A stretch of 64,000 nucleotides of DNA from Bog-366 sp963722555 (lineage in GTDB: Bacteria; Acidobacteriota; Terriglobia; UBA7540): the NCBI GenBank assembly GCA_963722555.1, contig CAVRNQ010000001.1:310001-374000 (forward strand), written 5' to 3'. Both the position numbers and the translations under genes were made by a program. Below are positions 43,738 through 53,437 of the stretch, one piece after another. Each line of letters starts with the position of its first letter. The first letter of the stretch is position 1. The notes below the pieces were generated by a model. The model saw only the letters and a program-made list of their open reading frames with translations, did no database searches and had not been told where the DNA came from.

Positions 43738-44337
43738 ATGAAAGATTACGCTGAGCCGCTGGCTCGCCTGATCGATGAGCTAAAACGTCTTCCCGGTATC
43801 GGGCAGAAATCCGCGCAGCGCATCGCCTTCCACCTGGAACGCTCGTCGCGCGAAGACGCGGAGCGCCTGGCCGCAGCCATCCTCGACGCCAAGGATAAGA
43901 TCCGTTTGTGCAGCGTGTGCAATAACCTGACGGAACTCGATCCCTGCGAATACTGCGCGGACCCGCGCCGCGACGGGGAAGTGATCTGCGTGGTAGAGAC
44001 GCCTTACAACGTCATCAGCGTGGAAAAGACACGCGAGTTCCGCGGCCAGTACCACGTGCTGCACGGAGCCCTCTCCCCGCTGCAGGGTATGGGGCCCGAC
44101 CAACTCAAGCTGAAGAACCTCCTCGAGCGGCTGAAGGGCGGCAAGGTGAAAGAGCTCATCATCGCCACCAGCCCCACCGTGGAGGGTGAAGCTACCGCCG
44201 TCTATATTTCCAAACTCATCAAGCCGCTCGGTGTGAAGGTGAGCCGCATCGCCATGGGAATTCCCGTGGGCTCGGAATTGGAGTACGCGGACGAAGTCAC
44301 CATGGTCAAGGCCCTCGAAGGCCGCCGTGAGATGTAA
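43738..44337 (+). CDS. recR: Recombination mediator RecR
   Basis: 199 residues. Works with RecF/RecO to load RecA on gapped DNA. The helix-hairpin-helix LPGIGQKSAQRIAFHL is followed by the four-cysteine zinc finger CSVCNNLTELDPCEYC, the Toprim domain (VVETPYNVISVEKT, ATSPTVEGEATAVYI) and a Walker-like C-terminus (GSELEYADEVTMVKAL). Last gene of the dnaX-ebfC-recR block. Confidence 0.97.
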   Translation: MKDYAEPLARLIDELKRLPGIGQKSAQRIAFHLERSSREDAERLAAAILDAKDKIRLCSVCNNLTELDPCEYCADPRRDGEVICVVETPYNVISVEKTREFRGQYHVLHGALSPLQGMGPDQLKLKNLLERLKGGKVKELIIATSPTVEGEATAVYISKLIKPLGVKVSRIAMGIPVGSELEYADEVTMVKALEGRREM

Positions 44338-44388
44338 CTCTGTCCTGTCGTTCTTCCCCAATTAAGAAAAGGCGCACGGATTCCGCCG

Positions 44389-44592
44389 GGGCTGTCTCAT
44401 CCTTAGTTGCTTTCATGGAGATACTACTGCCGACGCGAAGCATCAGGTTAAGTTGGTGACTATTCATGACCCCTCACCCGGCCCGCGCCGGCTGGTGAAA
44501 GCGCCGGTCGCGGCCCACCCTCTCCCCAAGGGAGAGGGTGGGCCGACGTAGGAGGCAGGGGGCCCCGAGCGCCGGGGGTGAGGGGTCTTTCC
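44389..44592. repeat. MITE end remnant and GC-rich interspersed repeat
   Basis: GGGCTGTCTCATCCTTAGTTG (44391-44411) matches the left end of the GAGGCTGTCTC MITE (copy B reads the same apart from two bases), but no right end follows. From 44466 to 44592 is a CCCTCACCCGGC family repeat with the hairpin CCCTCTCCCCAAGGGAGAGGG and the closing CCCCGAGCGCCGGGGGTGAG. I see no gene in the 400-base gap. Confidence 0.65.
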
Positions 44593-44742
44593 CTTGACCC
44601 TGGAGCGACTGCCGGCCTGAAGATCGGCCCTACGATCCGTGCAAACTGGGTTCCGGTATCTTCGGCCTTCCGATATAATCCAATATTCCAGCCCTCCTGA
44701 GTCTTGGGGCAAGATCAAGGGGTTTGCGTTTTGAGGTTCCGG

Positions 44743-46488
44743 ATGTTTGCACGCTTCCGTCCACTCCGGCCGTACCTTGCCCGTTACAAGCGGCGCTTTG
44801 TGACAGGATTCGTGTGCCTGCTCATCTCGCAAACGGTCGGCGTACTGGTCCCCCTGATCATCAAGGCCGGCATTGACGACCTGATGCGCGGCGTGGCACT
44901 GCGGCGCCTGCTGCTGGTGGTCGGCCTGCTCACGGCGGTAGCGACCGTCAAGGCCGTCTTCCAGTTCTGGATGCGCTGGATTCTGATCGGTATCTCCCGC
45001 GATGCGGAATACGATCTGCGCAATGACCTGTTCCGCCACCTGCTGCGCCTGTCGGCGCGCTATTACACCGAGCACCGCACCGGCGATCTGATGTCGAAGC
45101 TCACCAACGACCTGAATGCCGTGCGCAACATGATAGGGCCGGGCATCATGTATTCGGCGAACACCGTGGTGGTGGGCATCGCCACCATCAGCTTGATGCT
45201 GCATCTCGACTGGCGGTTGACGCTCATGGTGCTGGCGCCGCTGCCGTTCGTTTCGGTTATGGTCAAGTTCTTCGGATCGCAAATTCACGAGCGCTTCGAA
45301 AAGATCCAGGCGCTCTATTCGGAGCTCACCGAACGGGTGCGCGAGAACATCTCAGGCGTGCGGGTGGTCCGCGCCTTCTGCCAGGAGGACGCGGAGATGG
45401 CCACCTTCGACGTCATGAACCGGGACTTCGTCGCGAAGAACCGGGGCCTGATCTGGATTACCAGTTTCCTGTGGCCGGTCATCGCCTTGACGTTCTCCCT
45501 GGCGCTCATGCTGGTGTTGGTGGTGGGCGGGCGGCACGTGCTCCAAGGCCGGATCACGGTCGGCACTTTTGCGGCCTTCAACGTTTACCTGGCGTACCTG
45601 ATCTGGCCCATCATCGCGCTGGGATGGGTGACCAACCTCGTGCAGCGGGGCCTCGCTTCGCAGGGGCGGTTGATGACGATCTTCGAGGCACAGCCGGATA
45701 TCGACGATCGCGCGGTGCCCACCCATCCCGTGACGGCGCTGCGGGGCGAGATCGAGTTCCGCAACCTGAGCTTCAGTTACAACGGTCAGCCGATTCTGAA
45801 GAATATCAATTTGCACATTCCCGCGGGCAGGACCGTGGCGGTGGTGGGCGCGACGGGCTCCGGGAAATCGACCCTGGTAGGCTTGATTCCCCGCCTGTAC
45901 GATGCATCGCCGGGAGCGCTGCTGATCGACGGTGTCCCCATCCGCGAGATTCCTCTCCGCACCCTGCGCGAGCACATCGGTTTTGTGCCGCAGGAGACGT
46001 TCCTATTCAGCCAGACGGTTCGCGAGAACATCAAGCTGGGCACCCCGGACGCGACCGACGCGCGGGTGGAGCGCGCGGCGGAGATTTCCAATATCCTTCC
46101 GGAAATTCGCAGCTTCCCGAAAAAGTTCGAAACCATGGTGGGCGAGCGCGGGCTGACGCTTTCCGGCGGGCAGAAGCAGCGGACCGCCATTTCGCGCGCC
46201 GTCATCCGCGATCCTCGTATCCTCATTCTGGACGACGCACTCTCCAGTGTGGACACCTACACGGAGGAAACCATTCTGCGCCAGCTCACGGGCGTGATGG
46301 CGGGACGCACGACGATCCTGATTTCGCACCGCGTCTCCACCATTCAGAACGCCGACGAGATTGTGGTGTTGCACGACGGGGGGATTGTGGAGCGTGGCAC
46401 ACACGCGGAATTGCTGGCGCTGAACGGCTGTTACACGGAACTCTATAACAAGCAGTTGATCGAGGAGGAGCTGGAGAAGGAAGCGTGA
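44743..46488 (+). CDS. ABC exporter subunit A (degenerate ATPase site)
   Basis: 581 residues from the ATG at 44743; a TTG or ATG upstream would add 13 residues. Six-helix exporter membrane domain (for example FVCLLISQTVGVLVPLIIKA) fused to a nucleotide-binding domain: Walker A VGATGSGKSTLV, signature LSGGQKQR, Walker B ILILDD. The catalytic Glu after Walker B is Asp here (LDDALSSVD). Together with the non-canonical signature of the partner, this is the pattern of heterodimeric exporters of the TM287/288 type. Adjacent to the second half-transporter; exported lipid, peptide or drug unknown. Confidence 0.92.
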   Translation: MFARFRPLRPYLARYKRRFVTGFVCLLISQTVGVLVPLIIKAGIDDLMRGVALRRLLLVVGLLTAVATVKAVFQFWMRWILIGISRDAEYDLRNDLFRHLLRLSARYYTEHRTGDLMSKLTNDLNAVRNMIGPGIMYSANTVVVGIATISLMLHLDWRLTLMVLAPLPFVSVMVKFFGSQIHERFEKIQALYSELTERVRENISGVRVVRAFCQEDAEMATFDVMNRDFVAKNRGLIWITSFLWPVIALTFSLALMLVLVVGGRHVLQGRITVGTFAAFNVYLAYLIWPIIALGWVTNLVQRGLASQGRLMTIFEAQPDIDDRAVPTHPVTALRGEIEFRNLSFSYNGQPILKNINLHIPAGRTVAVVGATGSGKSTLVGLIPRLYDASPGALLIDGVPIREIPLRTLREHIGFVPQETFLFSQTVRENIKLGTPDATDARVERAAEISNILPEIRSFPKKFETMVGERGLTLSGGQKQRTAISRAVIRDPRILILDDALSSVDTYTEETILRQLTGVMAGRTTILISHRVSTIQNADEIVVLHDGGIVERGTHAELLALNGCYTELYNKQLIEEELEKEA

Positions 46489-46574
46489 TGTTCCAAATGG
46501 CAGGTTGAAAATCAAAAGTGGGAAGTTAAGGATGCGACCTTCCACCTTCGATTCTTGAGCTTCGGCTGGTTTCC

Positions 46575-48488
46575 ATGGCTGAAAACCTCCACGAAGAAGA
46601 AATCCTCGGCAAAGCGTATGACTCGCGGCTGATGCGGCGATTGCTCGAGTACCTCCGTCCGTACTGGCGCATGACCTCGTTCGCGCTCGTCGCCATTCTG
46701 TTGTACGGAATTTTGCAGGCCGTGCCGGGGTATTTGTTGAAGGTGGAAGTGGACCGTTACCTGGATCCCACCGCCGGCCAGCGCCTCCCGCCCATCCTGG
46801 CGAATTTCCTAAGCCGCGATCCGGTGGCGGGGATCGCGCAGATCGCCTTCCTGCTCTTCCTGCCGACGGTTGCGCTCAGTTTCCTCCTGGAATTCTCGCA
46901 GTCGTTCGCTATGCAAATAGTGGGCCAGAAGGTGATGTACGACCTGCGCCAGCAGATCTTCTCCCACCTGCAGCGGCTCCAGATGAGCTTTTTCGATCGC
47001 AACCCGGTGGGCCGCCTGGTGACCCGCGTGACCACGGATGTGGACGTGCTGAACGACCTCTTTGCCTCCGGCGTAGTGGCCATCTTCGGCGACTTCTTCA
47101 CGCTGCTCAGCATCATGGCGGTGATGCTGAAACTCAATTGGGAACTCGCTTTGCTGACGTTCTCGGTGCTGCCGGTGATCGTGTTCATCACCGGGGCGTT
47201 CCGGCGCGCCGTGCGGGAATCCTACCGGCGTATTCGCCTGGCGATCGCGCGCATCAACGCCTTCTTGCAGGAGCATATTACCGGCATGCCGGTGCTGCAG
47301 CTCTTCAACCGCGAGGAGCGCAGCTTCGAGGAGTTTGAAGAGATCAATCGGGCCCACATGGAGGCCTACAAGGATTCCATCCTGGCTTACGGCCTTTTCT
47401 ATCCCGCCGTGGAACTGGCCGGAGTGATTGCCGTCGGGATCATCCTTTATCGGGGTGGGGGGATGGCGCTTCGCGGCGTCCTCAGTGTGGGCACCGCCAT
47501 TGCGTTTATCCAGTACTCGCAGCGCTTTTTCCGGCCCATTCAGGACCTGAGCGACAAGTACAACCTGCTGCAAGCGGCGATGGCGAGTTCGGAGCGCATC
47601 TTCAAGCTGGTGGATACGCCGGTGACCATCGCGGATCCTGCCGAGCCCCGGCCGCTCCAGCATCCGCGCGGGCAGGTGGAATTCCAGCAGGCCGGCTTCG
47701 CCTACCGGGATGGGCACAAGGTTTTGGAAAACGTCAGTTTCAGCATCGAGCCGGGTGAGACGGTCGCCGTGGTGGGCCACACGGGAGCCGGCAAAACCAC
47801 CCTCACCAACCTGCTGCTGCGCTTCTACGACGTCGAGGACGGCCGCGTCGCCTTCGACGGCATCGACATCCGCGACCTGCGCCTGCGCGACCTGCGCAAG
47901 AATTTCGGCATTGTGCTGCAAGACCCCTTCCTGTTCTCAGGAACCATCATGAGCAACATTCGGCTGGGGAGCGAGTGGATCACCGATGCGCAGGTGCACG
48001 CGGCGGCGCGGCAGGTGGAGCTGCTGGAATTCATTGAGAGTCAGCCGGCGGGATTTGATGAGCCCGTTAAGGAGCGCGGCGCTACGCTCTCCGTGGGTCA
48101 GAAGCAACTGCTCTCCTTTGCGCGGGCCCTCGCGCACAATCCCCGGATTCTGATTCTGGACGAGGCCACCTCCAGCGTGGACCCCGAAACCGAACACCTG
48201 CTGCGCGAAGGGTTGCGGCGCCTGATCGAGAACCGCACCTCGCTGGTCATCGCGCACCGGCTCTCGACCATTCAGAACGCCAGCAAGATCGTCGTAATGC
48301 ACAAGGGGCACGTGCGCGAGGTGGGCACGCACCAGGAATTGCTCCAGAAGCGGGGGATTTACTTCAAGCTATACGAGCTTCAGTACAAGGACCAGGAATT
48401 GCCCAAGGAGCCAGTTCCCTGTTTGACCCCAGAACCCCCTCACCCCCGGCCCCTCTCCCCCAAGGGGGCGAGGGGGGTGGTGAATTAA
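46575..48488 (+). CDS. ABC exporter subunit B (canonical Walker B, altered signature)
   Basis: 637 residues. Six-helix membrane domain, then Walker A VGHTGAGKTTLTN, Walker B ILILDEATSSVD with the catalytic Glu, and a signature changed to LSVGQKQL. It complements subunit A in a heterodimer. It starts 86 bases after subunit A, in a gap with an imperfect dyad. The last 27 or so residues (from about 48405) lie inside an interspersed repeat and read as a Pro-rich tail (PEPPHPRPLSPKGARGVVN), so the repeat supplied a new stop codon. The original C-terminus probably ended near KDQELPK. Confidence 0.92.
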   Translation: MAENLHEEEILGKAYDSRLMRRLLEYLRPYWRMTSFALVAILLYGILQAVPGYLLKVEVDRYLDPTAGQRLPPILANFLSRDPVAGIAQIAFLLFLPTVALSFLLEFSQSFAMQIVGQKVMYDLRQQIFSHLQRLQMSFFDRNPVGRLVTRVTTDVDVLNDLFASGVVAIFGDFFTLLSIMAVMLKLNWELALLTFSVLPVIVFITGAFRRAVRESYRRIRLAIARINAFLQEHITGMPVLQLFNREERSFEEFEEINRAHMEAYKDSILAYGLFYPAVELAGVIAVGIILYRGGGMALRGVLSVGTAIAFIQYSQRFFRPIQDLSDKYNLLQAAMASSERIFKLVDTPVTIADPAEPRPLQHPRGQVEFQQAGFAYRDGHKVLENVSFSIEPGETVAVVGHTGAGKTTLTNLLLRFYDVEDGRVAFDGIDIRDLRLRDLRKNFGIVLQDPFLFSGTIMSNIRLGSEWITDAQVHAAARQVELLEFIESQPAGFDEPVKERGATLSVGQKQLLSFARALAHNPRILILDEATSSVDPETEHLLREGLRRLIENRTSLVIAHRLSTIQNASKIVVMHKGHVREVGTHQELLQKRGIYFKLYELQYKDQELPKEPVPCLTPEPPHPRPLSPKGARGVVN

Positions 48489-48650
48489 GCTTACAACCCT
48501 CGCCCCCTGGGGGAGAGGGTGGACCGCAACCGGCGCTTTCTCCAGCCGGGGCGGGCGGGGGGCCCCGAGCGCCGGGGGTGAGGGGGTTGCCCAGGAACGA
48601 ATTGAGAATTAATATCCTGAAACCCATTGAGTGAGCAGTATTGGGGCTGG
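48405..48650. repeat. GC-rich interspersed repeat overlapping the exporter's 3' end
   Basis: Reverse-complement match to the repeat at 38420-38693. It contains CCCCCTCACCCCCGGCCCCT, CCCTCGCCCCCTGGGGGAGA, GGGGCCCCGAGCGCCGGGGG, and an AATTGAGAATTAATATCC end also found at 59665. The left 84 bases are inside the ABC exporter gene. Confidence 0.8.
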
Positions 48651-48776
48651 ACGGAAATACATCCGCCTGCCTCTTGCCGCCGAAGCAAATCCGGCGAGCG
48701 CGGGCGACGTAACCGTGGAGGGGCAGAACCCTCCCCTCCCCAAACTGCGGGAGCGCAGAGCGCTCCCCTACCAAAC

Positions 48777-49946
48777 ATGGCCAAACCGTCCATCATGATC
48801 GTGGCGGGAGAGCGCTCCGGCGATATCTATGGCGCTGGCTTGGCGCGAGCGCTCCAGGCGCGCCTGCCCGGCTGGGAAGTTTTCGGGTGTGGCGGCGATG
48901 CGCTGCGCCAGGCCGGAGCCGACACCGTCGTGGACGCGCATCAGATTTCCCTGGCCGGCATCACCGAAGTCATCTCCGGAATTCCGCGCGTCTATCGCGC
49001 CTTTCATCGGCTGCTGGACGAAGTGGACCAGCGTAAACCGCAACTGGCCATCCTGATTGATTTTCCGGATTTCAACCTGCGCCTGGCGCGCCAGCTCAAG
49101 AAGCGCAACATCCCGGTGGTCTATTTTGTGAGCCCGCAAGTCTGGGCGTGGCGCAAGCGGCGCGTCCAGACTCTGAAAGCCCGGATCGCGAAGATGCTCG
49201 TCATCTTCGATTTTGAGGAAGAGATCTATCGAAAAGCAGGTGTGCCGGTGGAGTTCGTCGGGCATCCGCTGGTGGACGTCGTGCGGCCCCACCTCACGCG
49301 CCAGCAGTTCTTTGCAGAAGTGGGCCTGGACGCGTCCGTGCCGACGGTTGCGCTGTTGCCGGGCAGCCGCAAGCAGGAGGTGAGCGCCCACCTGCCCGTG
49401 ATGCTGGACGCCGCCACGCGCCTGACGCTCCATCACAAGCTGCAATTCGTCGTGGCCGTAGCGCCGAGCATCGACCTGGGCTGGATCGAAACGACCCTGT
49501 TGGAGTGTTACGTGGGTCGCGCTACCGTCCGTCCTGCCGTGCACGCCACTTACGACGCGTTGCAGCACTCCGAAGTGGCGGTAGTGGCCAGCGGGACGGC
49601 GACGCTGGAAGCAGCCCTGCGTGAGCGCCCCATGGTGGTTGTGTACCGTGTCTCCCCGTTTACCTGGCTGGTGGGGAAGCTCCTGGTGGACGTGCCCTTC
49701 TACAGTATAGTGAATATTCTGGCGAAGAAAGAAATTGTCCCCGAGCTGATGCAAGACGATTTCAATGCCGGGAATGTCGCGGCGCGGGTAGAATACCTGC
49801 TGGAACATCCGGAAGCCCGAGCGGAAATGATCCAGGCGTTTCGGGCCTTACGGCCGCGGCTGGGGCCGGGAGGGGCCATCGAGCGAGCCGCCGACGCCGT
49901 GGTGGGCGTCCTGCCGCCTTCCGGGGCAACCCGGAAAGCGAGCTGA
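48777..49946 (+). CDS. lpxB: Lipid-A-disaccharide synthase
   Basis: 389 residues from the ATG at 48777; the longer frame upstream contains no conserved sequence. Inner-membrane GT19 glycosyltransferase that joins UDP-diacylglucosamine and lipid X. Motifs: MIVAGERSGDIYGAGL, IDFPDFNLRLA, YFVSPQVWAWRKRR, LLPGSRKQEV and ASGTATLEAAL. Its presence means that the cell makes lipid A, fitting the outer-membrane receptor elsewhere. Other lipid A genes are not in the window. The exporter just upstream may be a lipid flippase, but only position suggests it. Confidence 0.96.
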   Translation: MAKPSIMIVAGERSGDIYGAGLARALQARLPGWEVFGCGGDALRQAGADTVVDAHQISLAGITEVISGIPRVYRAFHRLLDEVDQRKPQLAILIDFPDFNLRLARQLKKRNIPVVYFVSPQVWAWRKRRVQTLKARIAKMLVIFDFEEEIYRKAGVPVEFVGHPLVDVVRPHLTRQQFFAEVGLDASVPTVALLPGSRKQEVSAHLPVMLDAATRLTLHHKLQFVVAVAPSIDLGWIETTLLECYVGRATVRPAVHATYDALQHSEVAVVASGTATLEAALRERPMVVVYRVSPFTWLVGKLLVDVPFYSIVNILAKKEIVPELMQDDFNAGNVAARVEYLLEHPEARAEMIQAFRALRPRLGPGGAIERAADAVVGVLPPSGATRKAS

Positions 49947-50237
49947 GGCATCGACTGCCCGCCCGATTTGATCCTCGCGAGATGCAACGTTTACGATTGC
50001 CGAATAATCCAATCAAATTGTTGCACCTCCCAGCGGCCGCGAGGGCGAAACCAATGGGGCAGCCGTAACGTCGGAATTATTTGGAGATATCAGGCGCCGG
50101 TCGCGCACCAGCGGCAACGATACGAGTTGCGGACCAGGCGGCGTGAGAAGAACCCAGATGCGGCAGGCATCGCCAGCCGGGCGCGGCAACGCCCGCGCGG
50201 AGCACACCACCAGTTGATTCCGCCAGGGGAGCCGAGC

Positions 50238-52265
50238 ATGACTCGAATCAGATCTGTGAGGCCGTCAACGTTTTGGGGGCTTGTCTGCTATCGTCGCCCG
50301 GGGTTGCTCCGGGCAGGCCTCCTGGGCTTGGTTCTTGCCATGGCTGCGATGCCGGGCCAGGCGCAAGGAATTGCGCCACGATTCGAAGTCACCAACTACA
50401 TCATCGATGCCGAGCTGTTTCCTTCCACCCATGTCCTGAGCGCGAAGGTGCGCGTGGACCTTCTCCCCCAGGCTGATCTCACCACGCTCGCGTTTGAACT
50501 TCATAGCAACCTCCGCGTGGACAAGGTTCTGGATACCAAGGGCCAAGAGGTCACTTTCAAACAGGACGGCCAGGCACTGACCCTTTCACTGCTGAACCCC
50601 TTACCGGAAGGCAAGCTGGCTTCAATCAGGGTGAATTACGGCGGGTCGCTCGCGTCCGCCGACGGCAGCCCGATAGAGGGTCTGAAGCTGGCTTACGTGG
50701 GTACGGAGGGCTCTTACCTCCTGTACCCGAGCCGGTGGTTCCCGGTCAGCGCCTATGGTGTGAATCGCTTCGCCGCCACCGTGAACATCACCGTCCCGTC
50801 GGACGAGACGGTGATCGCTTCCGGTAAAGCCTCCGCTCCCGCACGCCAAACGGGAAAGGTGACTTACACCTACGTTTTCGACCAAGCCTCCTTCCCGGCG
50901 ACCGTGATTGCGGGCCGCTATCTGGTGCAGCCGGCTACGGCGGTAGGAGCGGATATGGCGCTGTACCTGAAGCCCGGCCACGAAAATCTTGCCGCCAGCT
51001 ACGGTGACACGGCGGCCAAGATTCTGGCCTATTACAGCGATGAGTTCGGCCCGCTGCCCAGCGGCCACCTGGCGATAGTTGAAATCGAAGACGGCACGGT
51101 GGGGGGCTACACCTCACCCGGCGTGGTGGCACTTGCTTCACGTGCGTTCACGAGCCCGGTTAATTATCGGCTCCTGGCGCATGAGATTTCACACTTGTGG
51201 TGGCGCTGCCTGGTCAGTCCCGCTTCTCCTAACGATGCCCTTCTCGACGAAGGTCTGGCCACCTACGCGGCCGCCCTGTACGTGCAGCAGACAGCGGGGG
51301 ACGCAGCCTTTGAAGATCTGATGCGTGAGACAGAGGTAGGCGCGCTGACGCACGAAGATGTGGCGCCCATCGCGCAGGCCGGACAATTGCACGAGTTCAC
51401 GCCCGAGTACCAGTCCATCGTCTTCGAGAAAGGCTGCATGGTGTTTCACATGCTCCGCTGGGTCATGGGGGACGAAGCCTTTCGCAAGACCCTGCGGACG
51501 ATGGCGCAGCAGTACGCGTGGAAATCCATCTCCACGGACCAGTTTCAACGCCTCGCGGAGGGTGTCTCCAAGCAGGAGTTGACGTACTTCTTCGCGCAAT
51601 GGGTCAGCTCAACCGGGGTACCGCAGTTTAAGCGGACCTGGGCAGTCTACAAGCTTCCCAAGGGCTACCAGGTCGTAGGCAAGGTTCAACAAGACCTGGA
51701 CATCTTCCGCATGCCGGTCGAGATTCGGGTCATGTGCCAGGGTTCCAAACCCGTCAACGAGCGAGTGGAAATGGTTGGGACGACGGCCGACTTTACCATC
51801 AATACGCGCACCAAGCCCCTGCGTATACTGGTCGACCCCGCCAGCCGCCTCCTGAAGTACGACGACAAGACGAAGTATCAGGTCGAACTGGCGCGAGCCG
51901 ACCAACTCGTCCAGCAGCAGGCGTATCTGGAAGCCATCAAGCAGTATCAGGCCGTGCTGGACCTCAATAAGAACAGCTCGTTAGCCCACTACCGCCTGGG
52001 TGAGGTGCATTTCAAGTTGCGCAACTACAACGCGGCGATGGAGGAATTCCGTCGCGCCCTGGATGGTGATTTGGACCCCAAGTGGATCGAGGTCTGGGCG
52101 CACCTGGAACTGGGCAAGATCTTCGACGCCTCCGGCCAGCGCGATCGCGCCCTCAACGAGTATCAGCGCGCGCTGCAGACCAACGACAATACGCAGGGAG
52201 CGCTCGACGAGGCCAACCGGCATGTCCAGAAACCTTACACGGCGGAGCAACCGCAGCCGCACTGA
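50238..52265 (+). CDS. Exported M1-type zinc aminopeptidase with C-terminal TPR repeats
   Basis: 675 residues from the ATG at 50238 after AGGGGAGCCG. Signal peptide (RAGLLGLVLAMAAMPGQAQG). An N-terminal beta domain precedes the catalytic domain with the zinc motif HEISHLWW and the downstream Glu in LLDEGLATYAA. The usual GAMEN exopeptidase motif is not present; the equivalent place reads GTVGGYTSPGVVAL, so N-terminal recognition may differ. About three TPR repeats follow at about 555-660 (YLEAIKQYQAVLDLNKN, AAMEEFRRALDGDL, RALNEYQRALQTND). Periplasmic or surface peptide degradation is likely. Confidence 0.88.
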   Translation: MTRIRSVRPSTFWGLVCYRRPGLLRAGLLGLVLAMAAMPGQAQGIAPRFEVTNYIIDAELFPSTHVLSAKVRVDLLPQADLTTLAFELHSNLRVDKVLDTKGQEVTFKQDGQALTLSLLNPLPEGKLASIRVNYGGSLASADGSPIEGLKLAYVGTEGSYLLYPSRWFPVSAYGVNRFAATVNITVPSDETVIASGKASAPARQTGKVTYTYVFDQASFPATVIAGRYLVQPATAVGADMALYLKPGHENLAASYGDTAAKILAYYSDEFGPLPSGHLAIVEIEDGTVGGYTSPGVVALASRAFTSPVNYRLLAHEISHLWWRCLVSPASPNDALLDEGLATYAAALYVQQTAGDAAFEDLMRETEVGALTHEDVAPIAQAGQLHEFTPEYQSIVFEKGCMVFHMLRWVMGDEAFRKTLRTMAQQYAWKSISTDQFQRLAEGVSKQELTYFFAQWVSSTGVPQFKRTWAVYKLPKGYQVVGKVQQDLDIFRMPVEIRVMCQGSKPVNERVEMVGTTADFTINTRTKPLRILVDPASRLLKYDDKTKYQVELARADQLVQQQAYLEAIKQYQAVLDLNKNSSLAHYRLGEVHFKLRNYNAAMEEFRRALDGDLDPKWIEVWAHLELGKIFDASGQRDRALNEYQRALQTNDNTQGALDEANRHVQKPYTAEQPQPH

Positions 52266-52282
52266 GACGGCGTCCGCCGGCC

Positions 52283-53428
52283 TCAGATTGCCGCGTCGCC
52301 GGCGTGCTTCAATCCCGTAAGCTGCGGTCTGGAAAGGCCGCGGTGCTGAATCAGCACCTTGAAGACGTTTCCCATGCCGGTGGGGGAGATCAACCGCTTC
52401 AGCTTCAGCCGGGCCTGGAGCTGCTCAACTTCCCCCTGCCCCGGGTCATAGACGTCCGCGAACTCATTGGCCTCGCCGAGCGCCAGCAGGAACCTTTCCT
52501 GCGTCGTGAACCCCGTCACCTCCAGCCCTGCGGCTCTTCCTGCGTTGACCAGCGCGCTGAAATTCACGTGCGTGGTCAAATCGTTCATTCCCGGCGTGCC
52601 GAAGAAATCTTCCGAGGCGGTGTGGCCCCGGTAAGCCAGCAGCGTTCCGCGGGGGCGGTCCGGTGTATAAAGACGGTTTGCAGTGTCCCCGTAATCGATG
52701 CTGATCACAAAACCTCGCGTCAGCTTGGCGGCGAGGGCGCGAATCCACTCCGGCGCCTGCCGGTTCACCTCGATGCGCTGGCCTTCCTCCAGCCGGTTTG
52801 CGTACCGAGCCACGTATGCAGCAATGGCCGCGTGACTGATGGGGCCGGGTTTTTCGCGCAGCTCGTCGCCGTCAGCGACGACGTAGATTTCCTTAAGGTG
52901 TCCACCCGTGCGGGTGACCACGCTGGCCGGGAACGCATCCACGAGTTCGTTTGAGAATAAGCACCCCACCGTGGGCGCAAGTTCTTCGATATTAGCAAGC
53001 AGCCGAACCTCGCGCTCAAGTCCCAAATCAGCCAGCCGCACTTGAATGCGCTGGCGCTCGAGCGGCCCCGGCTCCATCGCTACGTAATCGAGGGCGGCGG
53101 CAAAATCGGGCAGCGCCCCCTTCGTCCAACTGAGAAAGTCACGCGCGAAGATTCCGCGTCCGGCACCCATCTCAACCCAGGTGAAGGGCCGGGGGCGTCC
53201 CATGCCTTCCCACATCCCGGCGGCCTGGCGGGCCAGCAGACGCGCAAATACGGGGTGCAAATCGGAGCTGGTGAAGTAATCGCCTGCGACTCCGGTGCGC
53301 TCGCGTCCCTGGGTGTAGTAGCCAAATTCAGGGTGATAGAGACACAACGCCATGTACCGCTCAAACGTTATCGCTCCCGTGCGCCGCAAGGTTTCCAGAA
53401 GCTGTCTTTTCAGAGGTGTGTCGCTCAA
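52283..53428 (-). CDS. MidA/NDUFAF7-family SAM-dependent methyltransferase (DUF185)
   Basis: 381 residues. The family includes mitochondrial NDUFAF7, which methylates an arginine of complex I. Motifs: YMALCLYHPEFGYYTQG at the start, the SAM loop VEMGAGRGIFARDFL, CLFSNELVDAFPA, VISIDYGDTANRLY and RGTLLAYRGHTASEDFFGTP. All are where the family has them. In bacteria the substrate is not settled. Convergent with the M1 peptidase gene across 17 bases. A dyad repeat lies upstream. Confidence 0.9.
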   Translation of the reverse strand: MSDTPLKRQLLETLRRTGAITFERYMALCLYHPEFGYYTQGRERTGVAGDYFTSSDLHPVFARLLARQAAGMWEGMGRPRPFTWVEMGAGRGIFARDFLSWTKGALPDFAAALDYVAMEPGPLERQRIQVRLADLGLEREVRLLANIEELAPTVGCLFSNELVDAFPASVVTRTGGHLKEIYVVADGDELREKPGPISHAAIAAYVARYANRLEEGQRIEVNRQAPEWIRALAAKLTRGFVISIDYGDTANRLYTPDRPRGTLLAYRGHTASEDFFGTPGMNDLTTHVNFSALVNAGRAAGLEVTGFTTQERFLLALGEANEFADVYDPGQGEVEQLQARLKLKRLISPTGMGNVFKVLIQHRGLSRPQLTGLKHAGDAAI

Positions 53429-53437
53429 GGAGAACTC

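Noticed and set aside
49968..50237. Longer start for the M1 peptidase
   Set aside because: It would place 90 residues before a good signal peptide, and the ATG at 50238 has its own AGGGGAG site.
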